Both the position numbers and the translations under genes were made by a program. Under the pieces are notes generated by a model. The model was not told the DNA's origin. It did not search any database and saw nothing but the letters and a program-made list of their open reading frames with translations. A stretch of DNA of 64,000 bases from CAVZCC01 sp963773765 (lineage in GTDB: Bacteria > Actinomycetota > Acidimicrobiia > Acidimicrobiales > Microtrichaceae): assembly GCA_963773765.1 (NCBI GenBank), contig CAVZCC010000008.1:372001-436000 (forward strand), given 5' to 3'. Of the stretch, positions 24,201 through 31,500 are shown piece by piece. Position 1 is the stretch's first letter. Every line of letters begins with the position of its first letter.

Positions 24201-24789
24201 ACTGGACATCGGCCTCAACTGGCTGGGCGCACCCGGCGCCGGCACCAACAGCACCGACACCGGCGCCATCACCAGTGCGTTCAGCGGGCCTGCCATCGGC
24301 CGGCTCGGCTCGCCCACCGGGTTGGACATCGCCGTGCCCACCTCCGGTGCGGGACGGGCGCTGGACACCCTGTTCTCCAACGACCAGGCCGGCGACCCCC
24401 AGCTCACGGCCTGGTCGGGTGCCGACGGATCGGTCCGCAACGGCTTCCCACGCGTCACCGCGGACATCGCCTTCTTCGTCACCCCGGCCATCGCGGACGT
24501 CAACGGCGACGGCCGCAACGAAGCCGTCGCCGGTAACGGCCTGCAGATGCTGGACGCCGTGTCCGGCGACGGCACGGTCCCCGCAGGATGGCCCAGGCTC
24601 ACCGGCGGCTGGGTGGTGGGCACGCCGGCCGTCGGGGACTGGGACGGCGACGGGACGTCCGAGGTGGCCGTGGCCCGCCGCGACGGACGGCTGATCGTGT
24701 GGGACACGCCGACGCCGGCCGGGGCCCCCGGCGACTGGACCCGCTTCGGCGGCAACGCCCGCAACGACGGTTCGTTCGCCCGGCCCTGA
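21250..24789 (+). CDS. Subtilisin-like (S8) lipoprotein protease with FG-GAP repeats; three frame breaks
   Basis: About 1,178 residues once the reading is joined. A signal peptide ends in a lipobox (LLAAAC, C near residue 22). The S8 domain shows the Asp in VIAVLDSGI, the His in YGHGTGEARDS and the Ser in ATGNSAGMVG, where GTS is usual. Then follows a beta-sandwich-like part and at least five FG-GAP/VCBS calcium-loop repeats (DLDGDGRAELLVA, DLDGDGSVEVVVA, DVDGDGAPEVVA, DVNGDGRNEAVAG, DWDGDGTSEVAVA). The frame changes by +1 at about 22,021, 23,510 and 23,608; protein similarity to the family continues across each break, and after the third the original frame returns. Sequence error is most likely, a decaying gene possible. 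Probable role: surface-anchored protease. Confidence 0.75.
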
Positions 24790-24816
24790 CCTGCGGGCAC
24801 GGCCCGGCCCGCCGGG

Positions 24817-25293
24817 TCAGTGCACCGAGGGTTGGACGACGGAGTCGAACAGCTGCTGGTTGATGGGCCGGAGGGTGCCGACCATGGTGGCCTCGAGCTG
24901 GTAGGCCTCGTCGGCCGGGACCACCTCCAGGTACACCGACGAGGACATCGCGCCCTCGGTCACCTCCATGCGGACGTCCTCCCTGCGCCATGCCGCCACC
25001 TCACCCAGCAGCTTCCAGAACGACAGCTTCGACTTCACGTTGAACACGTGCAGCTCGCGCTCGGTCACGGCCAGCAGCGCCATCTTCAGCGTGATCGCAC
25101 CGTTCCGGGCCAGTCCGCCGGCTCGTTGGTTGGCGTCGTGGCGAACGGCGCTGCCCACGCCTCCGTTGCCGATGATCGAAGCCGCGCTGGCACGCCAGGC
25201 TCCTTCCGGCTGCAGGAGGGCGACGGCCAGGATCGGCTCGCCCACCGAGGGCTGGACCAGGTCGATCAGCTTCTGACGGTACTTCTCGTTCAC
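24817..25293 (-). CDS. Hypothetical protein next to the sulfur genes
   Basis: Protein of 158 residues, not recognised. It has no signal peptide or membrane segment; an alternating pattern (ITLKMALLAVTERELHVFNVKSKLSFWKLLGEV, later SSSVYLEVVPADEAYQLEAT) suggests a beta-rich PH-like fold. GTG 25293 has GGAGGTGTCCC upstream, a good ribosome binding site. It follows the SQR - TusE - DsrE2 genes on the same strand but behind a terminator hairpin at 25,332, so it is probably expressed on its own. Codon use is like its neighbours. Confidence 0.7.
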   Translation of the reverse strand: MNEKYRQKLIDLVQPSVGEPILAVALLQPEGAWRASAASIIGNGGVGSAVRHDANQRAGGLARNGAITLKMALLAVTERELHVFNVKSKLSFWKLLGEVAAWRREDVRMEVTEGAMSSSVYLEVVPADEAYQLEATMVGTLRPINQQLFDSVVQPSVH

Positions 25294-25331
25294 GGGACAC
25301 CTCCGGCTGGTCCCCCGAGGTGTCGGCCGTT

Positions 25332-25360
25332 CCGGGGCCGGGGTTGAACCTCGGCCCCGG
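25332..25360 (-). terminator. Terminator after the sulfur operon
   Basis: CCGGGGCCG (25332-25340) pairs with CGGCCCCGG (25352-25360), with GGTT/AACC pairing inside. It lies 9 bases after the DsrE2-like stop on the minus strand. Confidence 0.7.
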
Positions 25361-25369
25361 GGGGACCGT

Positions 25370-25840
25370 TCAGGTGAAGATGATCTGGCCCCCTGCGGCC
25401 ATCTCGTAGAACTCGCCCACGGTGATGATGTCCTCGACCTGCTCGACGAGGTCGTCCTTGGTGAAGCCGAACATGTCGGTCGCCAGCTTGCAGGCGTAGA
25501 TGGCGGCACCGCTGTCGGAGATCAGTTCGATGAACTCGGGGATGTCCGGGATGTCCAGCTCGGTCATCTGCTTCTCCATCATGTGGGTGGCGATGGCCGA
25601 CATCCCGGGAAGTGCCCCGAGGACCGTCGCCATGTGCATCCCCGGGTTGCCGACGGTGGCGGCCTTGATGTGGTCGTGACGCTTGCGGTGGATGGCGTCG
25701 AGCCCGAAGAAGGTGAAGAAGAGGTTGGCTTCAATCCCTTCCATGCGCGCGCCGTTGGCCATGATCAGCCCCGGGTAGATCCCGTCCAGGGATCCCTTGG
25801 AGATGATCAGCGACACCTTCTCGATGGCGTTGTCGGTCAT
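25370..25840 (-). CDS. DsrE2-like sulfur carrier (DsrE/DsrF/DrsH family)
   Basis: Protein of 156 residues of the DsrE/DsrF/DrsH-like family. It begins with a strand-loop (EKVSLIISKGSLDGIYPGLIMANGA) and holds one conserved cysteine in AAIYACKLATDMFGF, the likely persulfide carrier. Related DsrE2 proteins move sulfane sulfur between a thiol carrier and TusA or DsrC in sulfur-oxidising cells. It follows the TusE/DsrC-like and SQR-like genes with about 58-base gaps, so sulfide-derived sulfur transfer is the likely setting. ATG 25840 is natural. Confidence 0.85.
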   Translation of the reverse strand: MTDNAIEKVSLIISKGSLDGIYPGLIMANGARMEGIEANLFFTFFGLDAIHRKRHDHIKAATVGNPGMHMATVLGALPGMSAIATHMMEKQMTELDIPDIPEFIELISDSGAAIYACKLATDMFGFTKDDLVEQVEDIITVGEFYEMAAGGQIIFT

Positions 25841-25898
25841 GGTCGACTCCGTTCGGTCGTTCGTGGGTTGTGGTGGCGTGGACGCGGTGCCCGCGGGC

Positions 25899-26216
25899 TC
25901 AGATGCAGCCGCGGGGCTTGGGGATGCCGCCGATCTTGGCCGCGAGCTTGGCCGGGCCCTTGGGGAACAGCTGGTACAGCTCCTTGACGGGCACTCCCGA
26001 GGCCTTGCCCAGGGTGCGGATGGACGGCGCGTTGCCGGTCTCCAGGTACTGGTCCCGCATGTAGTTGATGACCTGCCAGTGGCGGTCGGTGAGCTCGGGC
26101 ACGCCCACCTCGGCCGCGATCAGCGGCGCCATCTCCTCGGTCCACTGGTCGGGCTCCTGGATGAAGCCCTCGTCGTCGACCTCCACGTCGTGGCCGGCCA
26201 GGGTCATGGTGGGCAT
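25899..26216 (-). CDS. TusE/DsrC-family sulfur-transfer protein
   Basis: Protein of 105 residues with the DsrC fold signature (DDEGFIQEPDQWTEEMAPLIAAE, LTDRHWQVINYMRDQYLETGNAPSIRTL, LYQLFPKGPAKLAAKIGGIPKPRGCI). The invariant penultimate cysteine (C104) is present, but the second cysteine that DsrC proper has ten residues before it is replaced by alanine. This one-cysteine state is as in TusE: the protein can carry a persulfide but not form the intramolecular trisulfide used by dissimilatory sulfite reductase. It lies between SQR-like and DsrE2-like genes. ATG 26216 has AAGGAG upstream. Confidence 0.88.
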   Translation of the reverse strand: MPTMTLAGHDVEVDDEGFIQEPDQWTEEMAPLIAAEVGVPELTDRHWQVINYMRDQYLETGNAPSIRTLGKASGVPVKELYQLFPKGPAKLAAKIGGIPKPRGCI

Positions 26217-26270
26217 GGTGCACTCCTTCGGATCAGGGTCTGTCGAAACGTTCGGGGCGGTGGGGGCCGC

Positions 26271-27524
26271 TCAGGCATCCGGCCGGTGCTTGCCGGCCAT
26301 CGTCATGGACGGTCCGATGCCGGGCATGTCCCGCCCCGGCAGCAGGGCGTGCCAGTAGAACCACTGGAACATCAGCTTCCCCAGGTGGTTGAGACGGGAC
26401 TCCTCCAGCAGCGGCATGGGGCCGACCGCGTTGGGGAAGCGACCGGCCAGCGGTTCGGTCTCGTAGTTGAAGTCGATGAGCATGGCCTTGTGGAAGCCGG
26501 TCTCGATGAAGCAGTTGGCGTGGCCGTCGAAGCTGGAGTCGGGCTCCTGGCCGGCCAGGAACTTCACGATGTTGTCCTCCAGCACCTCGCCCTCGAAGTG
26601 CGTCACGGACCCGGCCTTGGAGGTGGGCAGGTTGGAGGCGTCACCGATGACGAAGATGTTGGGGGCGGCCTTGGACTGCATCGAGTGCTGGTCGGCCGGG
26701 ACGAAGTTCAGTTCGTCACCCAGGCCCTCCGAGCGCCCGACGTACTCGGCGCCGCCGTGGACCGGGATGGTGACCAACAGGTCGAAGGGGACCTCGCGCT
26801 CGTCCCAGGAGACGAGGCGGCCGCCGGCGCCGTCCACCTCGCCGGTGGCGAACTCGGTGACCAGCTCGATGCCCTTCTCCTCCAGCAGGCCGGACAGGGT
26901 GGCCGCCGCGACCGGCTTGGTGAAGGCGCCGTCGAGCGGGGTGACGTAGGTGATGTCGACCCGGTCGCGGATGCCCCGGTCCGTGAAGTACCAGTCGGCC
27001 AGGAACGCGAACTCCAGGGGGGCGACCGGGCACTTGATGGGCATGTCCACCACGTTGACCACGAGCCTGCCGCCGTCGAAGCGGGTCAGCGCCGCCTCCA
27101 GCGCCGCAGCGCCCTCCAGCGTGTAGAAGGTGAAGACCTTCTCCATCCACCCCGGGCCGGTGAGGCCCTCGGTCTCCTCCGGGAGCAGGCCCACACCGGT
27201 GGCGATGACCAGCAGGTCGTAGCCCAGGGTGCTGCCGTCGCTGAGGTGCACCATGTTGCCGCCCACGTCGACCCGGTCGATCGGGCTCTGGTGGTACTCG
27301 ATGCCGGAGCGGAGCTGGCGCGACCGGGGCCGGACGATGTCCTCCGGATGGGTGAGGCCGAAGGGAAGGAACAGGAGTCCGGGCTGGTAGATGTGGCGGT
27401 CGTCCTGGTCCACGACGGTGATGTGGGCCTGGTCCATGTCGTACCGCTTGCGCAGCCGGTTGGCGGTGATCGTTCCGCCCGTCCCCCCACCCAGGATGAT
27501 GATTCGCCTTGCGGGAGTGGCCAT
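26271..27524 (-). CDS. Sulfide:quinone oxidoreductase-like flavoprotein
   Basis: Protein of 417 residues with an N-terminal FAD-binding Rossmann motif (RIIILGGGTGGTITANRLRK), VIATG, and a second FAD contact (IFVIGDASNLPTSKAG). Two cysteines lie where SQR redox cysteines are expected: C165 in MPIKCPVAPLE and C338 in GHANCFIETGF. The third SQR cysteine is not seen. The C-terminal region has aromatic residues (FQWFYWHALLPG) like the membrane-associated tail of SQR. Together with TusE- and DsrE2-like genes downstream, it probably oxidises sulfide to bound sulfane sulfur and feeds quinone. ATG 27524 has GGAGG upstream. A palindrome at 27,585 is a candidate operator. Confidence 0.85.
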   Translation of the reverse strand: MATPARRIIILGGGTGGTITANRLRKRYDMDQAHITVVDQDDRHIYQPGLLFLPFGLTHPEDIVRPRSRQLRSGIEYHQSPIDRVDVGGNMVHLSDGSTLGYDLLVIATGVGLLPEETEGLTGPGWMEKVFTFYTLEGAAALEAALTRFDGGRLVVNVVDMPIKCPVAPLEFAFLADWYFTDRGIRDRVDITYVTPLDGAFTKPVAAATLSGLLEEKGIELVTEFATGEVDGAGGRLVSWDEREVPFDLLVTIPVHGGAEYVGRSEGLGDELNFVPADQHSMQSKAAPNIFVIGDASNLPTSKAGSVTHFEGEVLEDNIVKFLAGQEPDSSFDGHANCFIETGFHKAMLIDFNYETEPLAGRFPNAVGPMPLLEESRLNHLGKLMFQWFYWHALLPGRDMPGIGPSMTMAGKHRPDA

Positions 27525-27584
27525 GGGGAGCCTCCGATCACGGTGTTCCTTGTCTGTTCAACATGCTAATCCATGCCGCCGCTG

Positions 27585-27602
27585 GATACCTCATGGGGTA
27601 TC
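27585..27602. promoter_or_regulatory. Palindrome upstream of the sulfur operon
   Basis: GATACC (27585-27590) and GGTATC (27597-27602) form a perfect 6-bp inverted repeat with a 6-nt spacer, 61 bases before the SQR-like start and touching the stop of the SDR gene. Its size and position fit an ArsR- or TetR-type repressor site, perhaps sulfur-responsive (inference). Confidence 0.45.
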
Positions 27603-28419
27603 AAGAACCTCTCGCCTCCAGGACCGAGTTGCCGCCGTCCACCACGATGCACTGCCCCGTCAGGTAGGACGCGGCGGGTGAGGCCAGGAACCCGATGAGC
27701 GCCGCCACCTCCTGCGGGGTGCCGGACCGGCCTGCGGGTGAGGCCGCACCGTGGCGCAGTTCGGCCGCGGTGGCGGACCCGGTGGCGATCCACCCCGGGG
27801 CCACCGTGTTGGCCGTGGCCCCGTGCGGCGCCAGTTCCAGGGCCAGCGCACGGGTGAAGCCGACCATGCCGGCCTTGGCCGCGGCGTAGGCGGACTGGTC
27901 CGCCATGGCGGACACCGGGCCGGTGGTGGACGCGACGTTGACGACGCGGCCGGACCCGGACGACGCCAGGTGGCCGATGGCGGCCCGGGTGACGTGGAAG
28001 CACGTGTCCAGGTTGCGGCCGAGGATGGCGCGCCACTGGTCGTCGGTCATCTCCCCGACCGGCACGTCTGGGTCCAGGTCGCCGCCGGCGGACATCCCTG
28101 CGTTGTTGACCAGCACGTCCAGGCGCCCGAACCGGTCGATGACGGCCGCGACCACCGACGCGGCCGCCACCGGGTCGGTCAGGTCGCCGGCCACCCCGAA
28201 CAGACCCGCTGCCACTCCCCCGGCCGGTTCCCGGTCCAGCGCGGCCCGGAGGTCGGACACGCGTTCCTGGACGTGGTCGCCGGTGGCGGCCAGCACGCAG
28301 GACACGCCGGAGGCGACCAGCGTGGAGGCGGCGGCGAAGCCGATGCCGGTCCGGCTCCCCGCCCCGGTCACCAGGGCCACACGACCGGTCGTTTCGACCT
28401 CAGCGGAAGGATTCGTCAC
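27601..28419 (-). CDS. Short-chain dehydrogenase/reductase
   Basis: Protein of 272 residues, classical SDR. The cofactor loop is VTGAGSRTGIGFA (TGxxxGxG type), NNAG is in VLVNNAGMSAGG, and the catalytic Ser-Tyr-Lys lie in NVASTTG, and QSAYAAAKAG. The C-terminal ASYLTGQCIVVDGG is that of FabG-like 3-oxoacyl reductases and glucose dehydrogenase-like SDRs. Substrate unknown. GTG 28419 is taken as start; the upstream region carries the divergent promoter element at 28,477-28,520. It precedes the SQR-like gene by 76 bases on the same strand. Confidence 0.88.
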   Translation of the reverse strand: MTNPSAEVETTGRVALVTGAGSRTGIGFAAASTLVASGVSCVLAATGDHVQERVSDLRAALDREPAGGVAAGLFGVAGDLTDPVAAASVVAAVIDRFGRLDVLVNNAGMSAGGDLDPDVPVGEMTDDQWRAILGRNLDTCFHVTRAAIGHLASSGSGRVVNVASTTGPVSAMADQSAYAAAKAGMVGFTRALALELAPHGATANTVAPGWIATGSATAAELRHGAASPAGRSGTPQEVAALIGFLASPAASYLTGQCIVVDGGNSVLEARGS

Positions 28420-28476
28420 ACCCGGACCGTAACGCCGCCCCGGTCCGCGCCGCCCCGGCACCGACCGCCACACTGA

Positions 28477-28520
28477 CTCCTTGTCAACACAAAGGTCCAG
28501 ACGTAGGGTGTGACAAGGAG
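28477..28520 (+). promoter_or_regulatory. Promoter of the giant membrane-protein gene inside a long inverted repeat
   Basis: TTGTCA (28481-28486) and TAGGGT (28504-28509) are exactly 17 bases apart, a good sigma-A-like promoter for the gene at 28,567. The whole element is framed by CTCCTTGTCAACAC (28477-28490) and GTGTGACAAGGAG (28508-28520), which are inverted copies except for one missing base. The opposite strand also has TTGTCA and TTGACA, so a divergent promoter for the SDR gene and dimeric regulator binding are both possible. Confidence 0.55.
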
Positions 28521-28566
28521 ATAGTTGCGTACGCCATGACTCGCGGCGCAGGGTGAGGAGGTGGCC

Positions 28567-31500
28567 ATGTCCACCATCGATCTCCGACCGATGACGGCCG
28601 ACGGCGGCAACGCCGAACCCGGCTGGTACCCGGATCCGGTCCGGCGCTTCCCGCACCGCTACTGGGACGGGCAGTACTGGACCGCTCGGGTCGCGGTGGG
28701 CGGGGCATGCCACGACGACCCCATCAGGGTCGGACCTGAACCGGCCCAACGCACCTACGTGGACTTCGTCCGCGACTACCTGGTGGAGGCACATCGGCGC
28801 GGGCTGATCGACGATCGCTCCCTCCGCCCCATGGTGGACGACCTCGACGCCTGGGAGCGGTCCCCGGTCCTCCCGCCACCGGACCCGGCGCATCGCGTCG
28901 CGTCGCCGGGACCTGCGACGGTGGCCATTGCCCCTCCTCCGGCGGCGCCTGCCACGACTCCGCCGCAGCCTGCGGCCCGGCCCGTCGTCCAGCCCGTCGT
29001 CCGGCCCGCGCCTCCACCCGCCATCCGGCCCGTCGTCCAGCCCGCGGCCCCGGCCGAGAGGGAACAGGGCCGGGGAAGCCAGTGGATCTCACGGGTCCGC
29101 CGGTCGATCTCCGACGACCTGGCGGTGCACGGCCTGGCCGACCTGGGAGCCCTGCTCCTGTTCGCCGGGCTGTTCGGCTTCGTCGCCTTCGCCTTCGGTG
29201 AGGTCCGGGTCGGGCTCCGCCCCGTTGCGGAGTTCGCGATTCCGGCCACCCTCCTGGGCATCGGTGCGTTCCTGCGACGGAGGGGCACCCGGGTCATCGG
29301 CGATGCCCTGGTCCTCCTGGGAGGGGCACTGCTCCCCGTGGTGGTGATCGCGTCGTTCTCCGACGGCGCTGCGGTCCCTCCCGACCTGACCGGGACCGCC
29401 TTGGTGCTCACCCTGGTGGGCGTCCTCACCGGGGTGAGCGTGTTCGAGGCCGTGGCCGCCCGGCGGGATCCGTCCACGCCGCTCCGCTTCCTCATCGCGC
29501 CGACCGCGTGGCTGGCAGTGGCCGCGGCCGGGCTGGGCCTGGACCGGACGGTCCCCGGCGGATCGGACCTGGCCACTCCCACCGCTCCCCAGTGGTCGCT
29601 GGTCACCGCCGCGGTGGCCGCGAGCCTCCTGCTGGCGGCGCTGGTGCTCCCCAAGCGGCTGGCCGGACCGGTCCGCGCCGCGTCCCGGCCCGGGCTGGCC
29701 ATCGCCTACGCACTCACCCTGCTGGCCGCGGCCGGGGACGGCTGGCCGCCCCTCCCGTTGCTCGTCGCCGGCCTCGCGACGATCGTGGGCATCGAGGTGC
29801 TGCTCGGCGGATCGGCGGTGGTCGCCGCGACCACGCTGCAGGCCGCGGTGCTGGTCCTGACCGCCGCGGCGCTCGCCCCCGCCTGGGGGGTCGGCTGGGT
29901 CGCGGTCGGCGCGGGGGCGGTCGCCCTCGTCGCGGCCGAGGCACGCCACCACGCCGGCGCTCCCCACCGACTGGTCACGGTCCTGCTGTGGGGCACGGCC
30001 ACGGTGCCGGCAGCCTGCCTGGCCACCCTGGGTGAGTCCGGATGGCCCCTGGTGGCGGCCGCTGGCACCGGATGGCTGTGGGCAGTGGCCCGATCGGTGC
30101 GCCCGGGTCCCATCGGACGCCGGGCCGCCACCGCGGTGGTCTGGGTCATGCCCGTCCTGGCCGTCGCCGGACTGGCGGTGGAGACATCGGTCGGGACCGC
30201 CGGCCTCGTCCTGTCCGCGGTGGTCGCCGCCGTCGCCGTGCTGGGCCGGCTGTGGCAACGGCTGCGGCTCCCGGTGTGGGACCAGTGGGTCCCGGTCGGA
30301 GCCGCGGCGGCGCTGGCCTGGCAGTTGGCCGGGCCGGACGCGGCCTCGTGGACCGGGGTCATGACGGCCGGACTCACGTCGGTGGCGTTCGCGCTCGCTC
30401 CCCGGTGGCCGGTCGTCCGGGTGTGGACCAGCGCCGCATCCACGGTCATCTCCGGTTGCCTGGTCCTGGTCGCCATCGGTTCCTCCGCGACCGTGACCGC
30501 CGGGACCCTTGCCGTGGCCGGTGTCCTGGCCGTCGTCCTCGCCGAGGTCCGTCGGTCCCGGCTGGGCGGGCACCTGGGACTCGTCGGGGAGTTGTCGGCC
30601 TTGGCCGGGTGGGTGGTCGCCATCGGCGTCCCTGTCGACGGACACCGGACACCGGCCATCGGGGCGGTGACGACCGTGGCGGTGCTGGGCGCCTTCGGCA
30701 CCAGCGCCACCATCGAGGCGCTGCGGGGATCGTCCGTGTCGGACCTCCTGGTGCGGATCCGACGCCGGCTCTCCCCCACGCCCCTCCCCGCTCCCGACCA
30801 GGCCGCCGCCCCCACCCCGGAGGGCAGCCGAGCGGACCGCGGCCTCCGCCTGGCCCCCCTGGCCGTCGCCGTGGCCGTTGCGCCGTTCGCCGTGGTCGCT
30901 GCGGTCGACGCCGCCGCACTACTGGCCTCCGACTCCGGATGGACCATCGCGATCGCGGTCGCAGTGATGACCCTCGCCACGGCAGGAGCGCGCCTCACCG
31001 GTGAGGCCGGTCGTCCGGCGGCGCTCCTGGTGGTCAACGAGGGGACCGCGGCCGCCGCGGTGGTGTCGCTGCTGAGCCTGGCCGACCCGTGGGCCGCCGT
31101 GGCCGCCATGGCACTGCTCGTGGCCCAGCCCTTCGTGGCCGGCGAACGACTGCGCCGGGCGGTGACGGTGTGGATCGCCGTGGCCGCCTCGGGGGCGCTG
31201 GCGCTGGAGCTCGCCGCTGCCCTCGCCCTACCGACCGCCCGCCTCCAGGCCGTGCTCCTGGCCTGGAGCGGTGTGGCAATGATCGGCGGGCTGGCGCTCG
31301 ACGCCCGCCGCACCGACAGCGCAGAACGTCGCCGCCGGTGGACCGCGGCCGCGCTGTTGGCGCCGGTCGTCCTGGGCGCCATCGCCCTGGTGACGGCACT
31401 CACCCTGGCAGTGGCCCAGGGAGTCACGGTGACCGCCTGGTCCTGCCTGGCCGCGGCCGGCGTCGTCGCCGCGGTCGCCATCCTGGCCGGCGCCTCGTTC

